Source: Hydractinia symbiolongicarpus (Eukaryota > Cnidaria > Hydrozoa > Anthoathecata > Hydractiniidae). From it: a stretch of DNA of 64,000 nt. A program made the position numbers and the translations under genes. Under the pieces are notes generated by a model. That model did no database searches. It was not told the origin of the DNA and was given only the letters and a program-made list of their open reading frames with translations. Location: NCBI RefSeq assembly GCF_029227915.1, contig NC_079879.1, positions 15,190,001-15,254,000 on the forward strand, written 5' to 3'. Position 1 is the first letter of the stretch. The number at the start of each line of letters is the position of its first letter. Shown in pieces: positions 1 through 14,691 of the stretch.

Positions 1-3000
1 TACTGCATTTATTAGGCATCAAATGGCCATATTAAGGGCTATGGAGACTTTTCCTCGTAGTTGACGGTGTTCTAGAGCCTTGGCGGCAAGGAAAACGACT
101 TCGGACGTGGTAATCTATGGAGAGTGGAATTACTAGACCGATGGTAACCTGTGCAGGCCTGCGGAAGCACGTGATTTACGCCTAACGCACCTATTAGGCA
201 TCAAAAGGCCATATTTGAGACTTTGGAGACATGTTAGGCATCATATTAGAGATTTTAGAGACATGTGCATGTAGTTGACGGTGCTTTAAAGCCATGGCGA
301 CAAAAAAATTGACTTGGGACGTCATAGTCCATCACGAGTGGAAGCACTAGACCGATGGTAACCTGCACAGGCGCGTGGAAGGACGTGGTTTACGTGAATG
401 ACATTTTTTAGGCATCAAAAGGCCATATTAGAGACTTCAGAGACCTGTGCACGTAGTTAACGGTGTTCTAAAGTCACGTCGCCCAGGAAAACAACTTGGG
501 ACGTTGTAGCGAATTGAGAGTGGAAGGACTAGACCGGCGGTAACCTGTGCAGGCGCATGGAAAGACAAGATTTACGTATAAGGCCCTTATTAGGCCGCAA
601 AAACCCATTTTACAGTTTTAAGAGGCTTGTGCACGTACTTGACGGTGTTCTAAAGCCATGGCCCCAAGGAAAACGACATCGGACCTCGTAATCTATTGAG
701 AGTGGAAGGGCTAGACTGGTGGTAACCTGTGCAGGTGCGTGGTAGGACGGGATTTACGCCTAACGCATCTATTAGGCATCACAAGGCCATATTTGAGACT
801 TTGGAGACCTGTCCGCGTAGTTGACGATGTTTTAAAGCCATGGGGCCAAGGAAATTGACTTGGGACGTCATAGCCCATGGAGAGTGGAAGGACTAGACCG
901 GTGGTAGCCTGTGCAGGCGCGTGGAAGCACGTGATTTACGTGTATGACATTTATTAGGCATCAAAACGCCATATTAGAGACTTCAGAGACCTGTGCACGT
1001 AGTTAACGGTGTTCTAAAGCCATGACGCCCAGGAAAACAACTTGGGACGTCATAGCGAATTAAGAGTGGAAGGACTAGAGCGGCGGTAACCTGTGCAGGT
1101 GCGTGGAAGGACGGGATTTACGTAAAGGGCCCTTATTAGGCCGCAAAAAGCCATATTACAGTTTTAGAGGATTGTGCACGTACTTCACAGTGTTCCAACG
1201 CAATGGCGCCAGGTAAATTGACTTGGAAAGTCATGGTCCATTGAGAGTGGAAGGACTAGACCGGTGGTAGCCTTTGCAGGCGCGTGGAAAGACAAGATTC
1301 TCGTATAAGGTCTCTATTAAGCCGCAAAAAGTCATATACATATTACAGCATTTAGAGGCTTGTGCACGTACTTGACGGTGTTTTAAAGCCATGGCCCCAA
1401 AGAAAACGAGATGGGACGTCGTAGTCTGTTGACAGTGGAAGGACTAGACCTCTGGTAACCTGTGCAGGTGCGTGGAAGGACTTGATTTACGTAAAACGAC
1501 CTTGTTAGGCCGCAAAAACCCACATTACAGTCTTTAGAGGCTTGTGCACGTACTTGACGGTGGTCTAAAGCCATGGCCCCAAGGAAAACGACATCGGACC
1601 TCGTAATCTATTAAGAGTGGAAGGACTAGAGCAGTGGTAACCTGTGCAGGTGCGTGGAAGGACGGGATTAACGTAAAAGGCCCTTATTAAGCCGCAAAAG
1701 CCATATTACAGTTTTACAGGCTTGTGCACGTACTTGACGGTGTTTTAAAGCCATGGCCCCAAAGAAAACGAGATGGGACGTCGTAGTCTGTTGACAGTGG
1801 AAGGACTAGACCTGTGGTAACCTGTGCAGGTGCGTGAAAGGACTTGATTTACGTAAAACGGCCTTGTTAGGCCGCAAAAACCCACATTACAGTCTTTAGA
1901 GGCTTGTGCACGTACTTGACGGTGGTCTAAAGCCATGGCGCGAAGTCCATTGTGAGTGGAAAGACTAGACCGATGGTAACATGCGCAGGCGGGTGGAAGC
2001 ACGTGATTTACGTCTACCGCATTTATTAGGCATCAAAAGGCCACATTAAGGGCTATAGAGACCTGTCCGTGCAGTTGACGATGTTTTAAAACCATGGCAC
2101 CAAGGAAAATGACTTGGGACGTCGTAGTCCATTGAAAGTTGAAGGACTAGACCGATGGTATCCTGTGCAGGCGCGTGGAAGCACGTGATTTACGTGTATG
2201 ACATTTTTTAGGCATCAAAAGGCCATATTAGAGATTTTAGAGACATGTGCACGTAGTTGACGGTGCTTTTAAGACATGACGACAAGAAAATTGACTTGGG
2301 ACGTCATAGTCCATCACGAGTGGAAGGACTAGACCGATGGTAACCTGCACAGGCGCGTGGAAGCAAGTGGTTTACGTGAATGACATTTTATAGCCATCAA
2401 AAGGTCATATTAGAGACTTCAGAGACCTGTGCACGTAGTTATCGGTGTTCTAAAGCCATGTCGCCCAGGAAAACAACTTAGGACGTCGTAGCGATTTGAG
2501 AGTGCAAGGACTAGACCGGCGGTATCTTGGCAGGTGCGTGGTAGGACGGGATTTACGCCTAACGCATCTATTAGGCATCAAAAGGCCATATTTGAGATTT
2601 TGGAGACCTGTACGCGTAGTTCACGATGTTTTAAAGCCATGGCGCCAAGGAAATTGACTTGGGACGTCATAGCCCATGGAGAGTGGAAGGACTAGACCGC
2701 TGGTAGCATGTGCAGGCGCTTGGAAGGACGAGATTTACGTATAATGGCCTTTTTAAGCCGCAAAAAGGCATATTACAGTAGTTAGAGGCTTGTGCACGTA
2801 GTTGACGGTGCTTTAAACCCATGGCGAGAAGAAAATTGCCTTGGGACGTGATAGTACATCAGGAATGGAAGGACTAGACCGATGGTAACCTGCGCAGGCG
2901 CGTGGAAGCACGTGATTTATGTGTATGACATTTTTTACGCATCAAAAGGCCATATTAGAGACTTCAGAGACCTGTGCACGTAGTTAACGGTGTTCTAAAG

Positions 3001-6000
3001 CCATGGCGCTCAGGAAAACGACATCGGACGTCGTAGTCCATTAAGAGTGGAAGGGCAGGACAAGTGGTAACATGTGCAGTTGCGTGGAAGGGCGGGATTT
3101 ACGTTAAAGGCCCTTATTAGGCCGCAAAAAGCCATATTACAGTTTTAGAGGTTTGTGCACGGACTTCACAGTGTTCTAAAGCCATGGCGCCCAGGAAAAC
3201 GACATCGGACGTCATACTCCATTGAAAGTATAAGGACTAGACCGATGTTATCCTGCGCAGACGCGTGGAAGCACGTGATTTACGTGTATACCATTTTTTA
3301 GGCATCAAAAGGCCATATTAGAGATTTTAGAGACATGTGCATGTAGTTGACGGTGCTTTAAAGCCACGGCGACAAGAAAATTGACTTGGGACGTCATATT
3401 CCATCACAAGTGGAAGCACTAGAGCGATGGTAAACTGCGCAGGCGCGTGGAAGGACGTGACTTACGTGTATGACATTCTTTAGGTATCAAAAGACCTATT
3501 AGAGACTTTTGAGGCCTGTGCACGTGGTTGACGGTGTTTCACAGCCATGGGGCCAAGGAAAATGACTTGGGACGTTGTACTCCGTTTAGAGGGGAAGAAG
3601 TACACCGATAGTCAACTGTGAAGGCCCGTGGAAGCTCGTGATTTACGTATAAGGCCCTTATTAGGCGCAAAAAGCCATATTACAGTTTTTAGAGTATTTT
3701 GCACGTACTTGACTGTGGTCTAAAGCCATGGCGCGAAGGAAAAAAACACCGGACGTTGTAGTCCATTGTGAGTAGAAAGACTAGACCGATGGTAACATGC
3801 GCAGGCGGGTGGAAGCGCGTGATTTACGTCTACTGCATTTATTAGGCATCAAATGGCCATATTAAGGGCTATGGAGACTTTTCCTCGTAGTTGACGGTGT
3901 TCTAGAGCCTTGGCGGCAAGGAAAACGACTTCGGACGTGGTAATCTATGGAGAGTGGAAGTACTAGACCGATGGTAACCTGTGCAGGCCTGCGGAAGCAC
4001 GTGATTTACGCCTAACGCACCTATTAGGCATCAAAAGGCCATATTTGAGACTTTGGAGACATGTTAGGCATCATATTAGAGATTTTAGAGACATGTGCAT
4101 GTAGTTGACGGTGCTTTAAAGCCATGGCGACAAAAAAATTGACTTTGGACGTCATAGTCCATCACGAGTGGAAGCACTAGACCGATGGTAACCTGCACAG
4201 GCGCGTGGAAGGACGTGGTTTACGTGAATGACATTTTTTAGGCATCAAAAGGCCATATTAGAGACTTCAGAGACCTGTGCACGTAGTTAACGGTGTTCTA
4301 AAGCCATGGCGCCCAGGAAAACGACATTGGACGTCGTAGTCCATTAAGAGTGGAAGGGCTAGACAAGTGGTAACATGTGCAGTTGCGTGGAAGGACGGGA
4401 TTTACGTTAAAGGCCCTTATTAGGCCGCAAAAAGCCATATTACAGTTTTAGAGGTTTGTGCACGGACTTCACAGTGTTCTAAAGCCATGGCGCCAGGTAA
4501 ATTGACTTGGAAAGTCATAGTCCATTGAGAGTGGAAGGACTATACCTGTGGTAACCTGTGCAGGTGCGTGGAAGGACGTGACTTACGTGTATGACATTCT
4601 TTAGGTATCAAAAGACCTATTAGAGACTTTTGAGGCCTGTGCACGTGGTTGACGGTGTTTCACAGCCATGGGGCCAAGGAAAATGACTTGGGACGTTGTA
4701 CTCTGTTTAGAGGGGAAGAAGTACACCGATAGTCAACTGTGAAGGCCCGAAGGACAAGACCAATGGCAAGCTGTGCAGGTGCGTGAAAGGATAGGATTTA
4801 CGTATAAGGCCCTTATTAGGCGCAAAAAGCCATATTACAGTTTTTAGAGTATTTTGCACGTACTTGACTGTGGTCTAAAGCCATGGCGCGAAAGAAAACA
4901 ACACCGGACGTCGTAGTCCATTGTGAGTAGAAAGACTAGACCGATGGTAACATGCACAGGCGGGTGGAAGCGCGTGATTTACGTCTACTGCATTTATTAG
5001 CCATCAAATGGCCATATTAAGGGCTATGGAGACTTTTCCTCGTAGTTGACGGTGTTCTAGAGCCTTGGCGGCAAGGAAAACGACTTCGGACGTGGTAATC
5101 TATGGAGAGTGGAAGGACTAGACCGATGGTAACCTGTGCAGGCCTGCGGAAGCACGTGATTTACGCCTAACGCATCTATTAGGCATCAAAAGGCCATATT
5201 TGAGACTTTGGAGACATGTTAGGCATCATATTAGAGATTTTAGAGACATGTGCATGTAGTTGACGGTGCTTTAAAGCCATGGCGACAAAAAAATTGACTT
5301 GGGACGTCATAGTCCATCACGAGTGGAAGCACTAGACCGATGGTAACCTGCGCAGGCGCGTGGAAGGACGTGGTTTACGTGAATGACATTTTTTAGGCAT
5401 CAAAAGGCCATATTAGAGACTTCAGAGACATGTGCACGTAGTTAACGGTGTTCTAAAGTCATGTCGCCCAGGAAAACAACTTAGGACGTCGTAGCGATTT
5501 GAGAGTGGAAGGACTAGACCGGCGGTATCCTGTGCAGGTGCGTGGTAGGACGGGATTTACGCCTAACGCATCTATTAGGCATCAAAAGGCCATATTTGAG
5601 ATTTTGGAGACCTGTACGCGTAGTTCACGATGTTTTAAAGCCATGGCGCCAAGGAAATTGACTTGGGACGTCATAGCCCATGGAGAGTGGAAGGACTAGA
5701 CCGCTGGTAGCATGTGCAGGCGCTTGGAAGGACGAGATTTACGTATAAGGGCCTTTTTAAGCCGCAAAAAGGCATATTACAGTAGTTAGAGGCTTGTGCA
5801 CGTAGTTGACGGTGCTTTAAACCCATGGCGAGAAGAAAATTGCCTTGGGACGTGATAGTACATCAGGAATGGAGGGACTAGACCGATGGTAACCTGCGCA
5901 GGCGCGTGGAAGCACGTGATTTATGTTTATGACATTTTTTACGCATCAAAAGGCCATATTAGAGACTTCAGAGACCTGTGCACGTAGTTAACGGTGTTCT

Positions 6001-9000
6001 AAAGCCATGGCGCTCAGGAAAACGACATCGGACGTCGTAGTCCATTAAGAGTGGAAGGGCTAGACAAGTGGTAACATGTGCAGTTGCGTGGAAGGACGGG
6101 ATTTACGTTAAAGGCCCTTATTAGGCCGCAAAAAGCCATATTACAGTTTTAGAGGTTTGTGCACGGACTTCACAGTGTTCTAAAGCCATGGCGCCCAGGA
6201 AAACGACATCGGACGTCATAGTCCATTGAAAGTATAAGGACTAGACCGATGTTATCCTGCGCAGACGCGTGGAAGCACGTGATTTACGTGTATACCATTT
6301 TTTAGGCATCAAAAGGCCATATTAGAGATTTTAGAGACATGTGCATGTAGTTGACGGTGCTTTAAAGCCACGGCGACAAGAAAATTGACTTGGGACGTCA
6401 TATTCCATCACAAGTGGAAGCACTAGAGCGATGGTAAACTGCGCAGGCGCGTGGAAGGACGTGACTTACGTGTATGACATTCTTTAGGTATCAAAAGACC
6501 TATTAGAGACTTTTGAGGCCTGTGCACGTGGTTGACGGTGTTTCACAGCCATGGGGCCAAGGAAAATGACTTGGGACGTTGTACTCTGTTTAGAGGGGAA
6601 GAAGTACACCGATAGTCAACTGTGAAGGCCCGTGGAAGCTTGTGATTTACGTATAAGGCCCTTATTAGGCGCAAAAAGCCATATTACAGTTTTTAGAGTA
6701 TTTTGCACGTACTTGACTGTAGTCTAAAGCCATGGCGCGAAGGAAAAAAACACCGGACGTCGTAGTCCATTGTGAGTAGAAAGACTAGACCGATGGTAAC
6801 ATGCGCAGGCGGGTGGAAGCGCGTGATTTACGTCTACTGCATTTATTAGGCATCAAATGGCCATATTAAGGGCTATGGAGACTTTTCCTCGTAGTTGACG
6901 GTGTTCTAGAGCCTTGGCGGCAAGGAAAACGACTTCGGACGTGGTAATCTATGGAGAGTGGAATTACTAGACCGATGGTAACCTGTGCAGGCCTGCGGAA
7001 GCACGTGATTTACGCCTAACGCACCTATTAGGCATCAAAAGGCCATATTTGAGACTTTGGAGACATGTTAGGCATCATATTAGAGATTTTAGAGACATGT
7101 GCATGTAGTTGACGGTGCTTTAAAGCCATGGCGACAAAAAAATTGACTTGGGACGTCATAGTCCATCACGAGTGGAAGCACTAGACCGATGGTAACCTGC
7201 ACAGGCGCGTGGAAGGACGTGGTTTACGTGAATGACATTTTTTAGGCATCAAAAGGCCATATTAGAGACTTCAGAGACCTGTGCACGTAGTTAACGGTGT
7301 TCTAAAGTCACGTCGCCCAGGAAAACAACTTGGGACGTTGTAGCGAATTGAGAGTGGAAGGACTAGACCGGCGGTAACCTGTGCAGGCGCATGGAAAGAC
7401 AAGATTTACGTATAAGGCCCTTATTAGGCCGCAAAAACCCATTTTACAGTTTTAAGAGGCTTGTGCACGTACTTGACGGTGTTCTAAAGCCATGGCCCCA
7501 AGGAAAACGACATCGGACCTCGTAATCTATTGAGAGTGGAAGGGCTAGACTGGTGGTAACCTGTGCAGGTGCGTGGTAGGACGGGATTTACGCCTAACGC
7601 ATCTATTAGGCATCACAAGGCCATATTTGAGACTTTGGAGACCTGTCCGCGTAGTTGACGATGTTTTAAAGCCATGGGGCCAAGGAAATTGACTTGGGAC
7701 GTCATAGCCCATGGAGAGTGGAAGGACTAGACCGGTGGTAGCCTGTGCAGGCGCGTGGAAGCACGTGATTTACGTGTATGACATTTATTAGGCATCAAAA
7801 CGCCATATTAGAGACTTCAGAGACCTGTGCACGTAGTTAACGGTGTTCTAAAGCCATGACGCCCAGGAAAACAACTTGGGACGTCATAGCGAATTAAGAG
7901 TGGAAGGACTAGAGCGGCGGTAACCTGTGCAGGTGCGTGGAAGGACGGGATTTACGTAAAGGGCCCTTATTAGGCCGCAAAAAGCCATATTACAGTTTTA
8001 GAGGATTGTGCACGTACTTCACAGTGTTCCAACGCAATGGCGCCAGGTAAATTGACTTGGAAAGTCATGGTCCATTGAGAGTGGAAGGACTAGACCGGTG
8101 GTAGCCTTTGCAGGCGCGTGGAAAGACAAGATTCTCGTATAAGGTCTCTATTAAGCCGCAAAAAGTCATATACATATTACAGCATTTAGAGGCTTGTGCA
8201 CGTACTTGACGGTGTTTTAAAGCCATGGCCCCAAAGAAAACGAGATGGGACGTCGTAGTCTGTTGACAGTGGAAGGACTAGACCTCTGGTAACCTGTGCA
8301 GGTGCGTGGAAGGACTTGATTTACGTAAAACGACCTTGTTAGGCCGCAAAAACCCACATTACAGTCTTTAGAGGCTTGTGCACGTACTTGACGGTGGTCT
8401 AAAGCCATGGCCCCAAGGAAAACGACATCGGACCTCGTAATCTATTAAGAGTGGAAGGACTAGAGCAGTGGTAACCTGTGCAGGTGCGTGGAAGGACGGG
8501 ATTAACGTAAAAGGCCCTTATTAAGCCGCAAAAGCCATATTACAGTTTTACAGGCTTGTGCACGTACTTGACGGTGTTTTAAAGCCATGGCCCCAAAGAA
8601 AACGAGATGGGACGTCGTAGTCTGTTGACAGTGGAAGGACTAGACCTGTGGTAACCTGTGCAGGTGCGTGAAAGGACTTGATTTACGTAAAACGGCCTTG
8701 TTAGGCCGCAAAAACCCACATTACAGTCTTTAGAGGCTTGTGCACGTACTTGACGGTGGTCTAAAGCCATGGCGCGAAGTCCATTGTGAGTGGAAAGACT
8801 AGACCGATGGTAACATGCGCAGGCGGGTGGAAGCACGTGATTTACGTCTACCGCATTTATTAGGCATCAAAAGGCCACATTAAGGGCTATAGAGACCTGT
8901 CCGTGCAGTTGACGATGTTTTAAAACCATGGCACCAAGGAAAATGACTTGGGACGTCATAGTCCATTGAAAGTTGAAGGACTAGACCGATGGTATCCTGT

Positions 9001-10020
9001 GCAGGCGCGTGGAAGCACGTGATTTACGTGTATGACATTTTTTAGGCATCAAAAGGCCATATTAGAGATTTTAGAGACATGTGCACGTAGTTGACGGTGC
9101 TTTTAAGACATGACGACAAAAAAATTGACTTGGGACGTCATAGTCCATCACGAGTGGAAGGACTAGACCAATGGTAACCTGCACAGGCGCGTGGAAGCAA
9201 GTGGTTTACGTGAATGACATTTTATAGCCATCAAAAGGTCATATTAGAGACTTCAGAGACCTGTGCACGTAGTTAGCGGTGTTCTAAAGCCATGTCGCCC
9301 AGGAAAACAACTTAGGACGTCGTAGCGATTTGAGAGTGGAAGGACTAGACCGGCGGTATCCTGTGCAGGTGCGTGGTAGGACGGGATTTACGCCTAACGC
9401 ATCTATTAGGCATCAAAAGGCCATATTTGAGTTTTTGGAGACCTGTACGCGTAGTTCACGATGTTTTAAAGCCATGGCGCCAAGGAAATTGACTTGGGAC
9501 GTCATAGCCCATGGAGAGTGGAAGGACTAGACCGCTGGTAGCATGTGCAGGCGCTTGGAAGGACGAGATTTACGTATAAGGGCTTTTTTAAGCCGCAAAA
9601 AGGCATATTACAGTAGTTAGAGGCTTGTGCACGTAGTTGACGGTGCTTTAAACCCATGGCGAGAAGAAAATTGACTTGGGACGTGATAGTACATCAGGAA
9701 TGGAGGGACTAGACCGATGGTAACCTGCGCAGGCGCGTGGAAGCACGTGATTTATGTGTATGACATTTTTTACGCATCAAAAGGCCATATTAGAGACTTC
9801 AGAGACCTGTGCACGTAGTTAACGGTGTTCTAAAGCCATGGCGCCCAGAAAAACGACATTGGACGTCGTAGTCCATTAAGAGTGGAAGGGCTAGACAAGT
9901 GGTAACATGTGCAGTTGCGTGGAAGGACGGGATTTACGTTAAAGGCCCTTATTAGGCCGCAAAAAGCCATATTACAGTTTTAGAGGTTTGTGCACGGACT
10001 TCACAGTGTTCTAAAGCCAT
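1..10020. repeat. Large satellite blocks repeated at offsets of 3830 and 6834 bp
   Basis: The sequence starting at position 1 recurs from 3831 for about 480 bp, and again from 6835, where it runs with only scattered substitutions for about 3.2 kb (1-3190 against 6835-10020). After about 10020 the second block switches to matching the region near 4490 instead. The blocks are therefore a mosaic produced by several unequal exchanges, not a single clean duplication. A truncated hybrid monomer (gagactttggagacatg joined directly to a second partial unit) marks corresponding places at about 213, 4043, 5204, 7047, 10737 and 13167. Confidence 0.85.
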
Positions 10021-13000
10021 GGCGCCAGGTAAATTGACTTGGAAAGTCATAGTCCATTGAGAGTGGAAGGACTATACCTGTGGTAACCTGTGCAGGTGCG
10101 TGGAAGGACGTGACTTACGTGTATGACATTCTTTAGGTATCAAAAGACCTATTAGAGACTTTTGAGGCCTGTGCACGTGGTTGACGGTGTTTCACAGCCA
10201 TGGGGCCAAGGAAAATGACTTGGGACGTTGTACTCTGTTTAGAGGGGAAGAAGTACACCGATAGTCAACTGTGAAGGCCCGAAAGACAAGACCAATGGCA
10301 AGCTGTGCAGGTGCGTGAAAGGATAGGATTTACGTATAAGGCCCTTATTAGGCGCAAAAAGCCATATTACAGTTTTTAGAGTATTTTGCACGTACTTGAC
10401 TGTGGTCTAAAGCCATGGCGCGAAAGAAAACAACACCGGACGTCGTAGTCCATTGTGAGTAGAAAGACTAGACCGATGGTAACATGCACAGGCGGGTGGA
10501 AGCGCGTGATTTACGTCTACTGCATTTATTAGCCATCAAATGGCCATATTAAGGGCTATGGAGACTTTTCCTCGTAGTTGACGGTGTTCTAGAGCCTTGG
10601 CGGCAAGGAAAACGACTTCGGACGTGGTAATCTATGGAGAGTGGAAGGACTAGACCGATGGTAACCTGTGCAGGCCTGCGGAAGCACGTGATTTACGCCT
10701 AACGCATCTATTAGGCATCAAAAGGCCATATTTGAGACTTTGGAGACATGTTAGGCATCATATTAGAGATTTTAGAGACATGTGCATGTAGTTGACGGTG
10801 CTTTAAAGCCATGGCGACAAAAAAATTGACTTGGGACGTCATAGTCCATCACGAGTGGAAGCACTAGACCGATGGTAACCTGCGCAGGCGCGTGGAAGGA
10901 CGTGGTTTACGTGAATGACATTTTTTAGGCATCAAAAGGCCATATTAGAGACTTCAGAGACCTGTGCACGTAGTTAACGGTGTTCTAAAGTCATGTCGCC
11001 CAGGAAAACAACTTGGGACGTTGTAGCGAATTGAGAGTGGAAGGACTAAACCGGCGGTAACCTGTGCAGGAGCATGGAAAGACAAGATTTACGTATAAGG
11101 CCCTTATTAGGCCGCAAAAACCCATTTTACAGTGTTAAGAGGCTTGTGCACGTACTTGACGGTGTTCTAAAGCCATGGCCCCAAGGAAAACGACATCGGA
11201 CTTCGTAATCTATTGAGAGTGGAAGGGCTAGACAAGTGGTAACATGTGCAGTTGCGTGGAAGGACGGGATTTACGTTAAAGGCCCTTATTAGGCCGCAAA
11301 AAGCCATATTACAGTTTTAGAGGTTTGTGCACGGACTTCACAGTGTTCTAAAGCCATGGCGCCCAGGAAAACGACATCGGACGTCATAGTCCATTGAAAG
11401 TATAAGGAATAGACCGATGTTATCCTGCGCAGACGCGTGGAAGCACGTGATTTACGTGTATACCATTTTTTAGGCATCAAAAGGCCATATTAGAGATTTT
11501 AGAGACATGTGCATGTAGTTGACGGTGCTTTAAAGCCACGGCGACAAGAAAATTGACTTGGGACGTCATATTCCATCACAAGTGGAAGCACTAGAGCGAT
11601 GGTAAACTGCGCAGGCGCGTGGAAGGACGTGACTTACGTGTATGACATTCTTTAGGTATCAAAAGACCTATTAGAGACTTCAGAGACCTGTGCACGTAGT
11701 TAACGGTGTTCTAAAGTCACGTCGCCCAGGAAAACAACTTGGGACGTTGTAGCGAATTGAGAGTGGAAGGACTAGACGGGCGGTAACCTGTGCAGGCGCA
11801 TGGAAAGACAAGATTTACGTATAAGGCCCTTATTAGGCCGCAAAAACCCATTTTACAGTTTTAAGAGGCTTGTGCACGTACTTGACGGTGTTCTAAAGCC
11901 ATGGCCCCAAGGAAAACGACATCGGACCTCGTAATCTATTGAGAGTGGAAGGGCTAGACTGGTGGTAACCTGTGCAGGTGCGTGGTAGGACGGGATTTAC
12001 GCCTAACGCATCTATTAGGCATCACAAGGCCATATTTGAGACTTTGGAGACCTGTCCGCGTAGTTGACGATGTTTTAAAGCCATGGGGCCAAGGAAATTG
12101 ACTTGGGACGTCATAGCCCATGGAGAGTGGAAGGACTAGACCGGTGGTAGCCTGTGCAGGCGCGTGGAAGCACGTGATTTACGTGTATGACATTTATTAG
12201 GCATCAAAACGCCATATTAGAGACTTCAGAGACCTGTGCACGTAGTTAACGGTGTTCTAAAGCCATGGCGCCCAGAAAAACGACATTGGACGTCGTAGTC
12301 CATTAAGAGTGGAAGGGCTAGACAAGTGGTAACATGTGCAGTTGCGTGGAAGGACGGGATTTACGTTAAAGGCCCTTATTAGGCCGCAAAAAGCCATATT
12401 ACAGTTTTAGAGGTTTGTGCACGGACTTCACAGTGTTCTAAAGCCATGGCGCCAGGTAAATTGACTTGGAAAGTCATAGTCCATTGAGAGTGGAAGGACT
12501 ATACCTGTGGTAACCTGTGCAGGTGCGTGGAAGGACGTGACTTACGTGTATGACATTCTTTAGGTATCAAAAGACCTATTAGAGACTTTTGAGGCCTGTG
12601 CACGTGGTTGACGGTGTTTCACAGCCATGGGGCCAAGGAAAATGACTTGGGACGTTGTACTCTGTTTAGAGGGGAAGAAGTACACCGATAGTCAACTGTG
12701 AAGGCCCGAAAGACAAGACCAATGGCAAGCTGTGCAGGTGCGTGAAAGGATAGGATTTACGTATAAGGCCCTTATTAGGCGCAAAAAGCCATATTACAGT
12801 TTTTAGAGTATTTTGCACGTACTTGACTGTGGTCTAAAGCCATGGCGCGAAAGAAAACAACACCGGACGTCGTAGTCCATTGTGAGTAGAAAGACTAGAC
12901 CGATGGTAACATGCACAGGCGGGTGGAAGCGCGTGATTTACGTCTACTGCATTTATTAGCCATCAAATGGCCATATTAAGGGCTATGGAGACTTTTCCTC

Positions 13001-14691
13001 GTAGTTGACGGTGTTCTAGAGCCTTGGCGGCAAGGAAAACGACTTCGGACGTGGTAATCTATGGAGAGTGGAAGGACTAGACCGATGGTAACCTGTGCAG
13101 GCCTGCGGAAGCACGTGATTTACGCCTAACGCATCTATTAGGCATCAAAAGGCCATATTTGAGACTTTGGAGACATGTTAGGCATCATATTAGAGATTTT
13201 AGAGACATGTGCATGTAGTTGACGGTGCTTTAAAGCCATGGCGACAAAAAAATTGACTTGGGACGTCATAGTCCATCACGAGTGGAAGCACTAGACCGAT
13301 GGTAACCTGCGCAGGCGCGTGGAAGGACGTGGTTTACGTGAATGACATTTTTTAGGCATCAAAAGGCCATATTAGAGACTTCAGAGACCTGTGCACGTAG
13401 TTAACGGTGTTCTAAAGTCATGTCGCCCAGGAAAACAACTTGGGACGTTGTAGCGAATTGAGAGTGGAAGGACTAAACCGGCGGTAACCTGTGCAGGAGC
13501 ATGGAAAGACAAGATTTACGTATAAGGCCCTTATTAGGCCGCAAAAACCCATTTTACAGTGTTAAGAGGCTTGTGCACGTACTTGACGGTGTTCTAAAGC
13601 CATGGCCCCAAGGAAAACGACATCGGACTTCGTAATCTATTGAGAGTGGAAGGGCTAGACAAGTGGTAACATGTGCAGTTGCGTGGAAGGACGGGATTTA
13701 CGTTAAAGGCCCTTATTAGGCCGCAAAAAGCCATATTACAGTTTTAGAGGTTTGTGCACGGACTTCACAGTGTTCTAAAGCCATGGCGCCCAGGAAAACG
13801 ACATCGGACGTCATAGTCCATTGAAAGTATAAGGAATAGACCGATGTTATCCTGCGCAGACGCGTGGAAGCACGTGATTTACGTGTATACCATTTTTTAG
13901 GCATCAAAAGGCCATATTAGAGATTTTAGAGACATGTGCATGTAGTTGACGGTGCTTTAAAGCCACGGCGACAAGAAAATTGACTTGGGACGTCATATTC
14001 CATCACAAGTGGAAGCACTAGAGCGATGGTAAACTGCGCAGGCGCGTGGAAGGACGTGACTTACGTGTATGACATTCTTTAGGTATCAAAAGACCTATTA
14101 GAGACTTCAGAGACCTGTGCACGTAGTTAACGGTGTTCTAAAGTCACGTCGCCCAGGAAAACAACTTGGGACGTTGTAGCGAATTGAGAGTGGAAGGACT
14201 AGACCGGCGGTAACCTGTGCAGGCGCATGGAAAGACAAGATTTACGTATAAGGCCCTTATTAGGCCGCAAAAACCCATTTTACAGTTTTAAGAGGCTTGT
14301 GCACGTACTTGACGGTGTTCTAAAGCCATGGCCCCAAGGAAAACGACATCGGACCTCGTAATCTATTGAGAGTGGAAGGGCTAGACTGGTGGTAACCTGT
14401 GCAGGTGCGTGGTAGGACGGGATTTACGCCTAACGCATCTATTAGGCATCACAAGGCCATATTTGAGACTTTGGAGACCTGTCCGCGTAGTTGACGATGT
14501 TTTAAAGCCATGGGGCCAAGGAAATTGACTTGGGACGTCATAGCCCATGGAGAGTGGAAGGACTAGACCGGTGGTAGCCTGTGCAGGCGCGTGGAAGCAC
14601 GTGATTTACGTGTATGACATTTATTAGGCATCAAAACGCCATATTAGAGACTTCAGAGACCTGTGCACGTAGTTAACGGTGTTCTAAAGCC
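9838..14691. repeat. Tandem pair of 2427-bp satellite higher-order units
   Basis: Two adjacent units, about 9838-12264 and 12265-14691, align at a constant offset of 2426-2427 bp and are almost identical. Both begin at the same diverged monomer version (atggcgcccagaaaaacg). Because 2427 is not an exact multiple of 182, the unit includes the truncated hybrid monomer. The low divergence between units compared with that between monomers points to a recent unequal exchange. Confidence 0.85.

Noticed and set aside
5499-9530. Plus-strand 66-residue frames at 5499-5699 and 9330-9530
   Set aside because: They are two copies of the same satellite segment at an offset of 3831 bp, with no independent coding signal.
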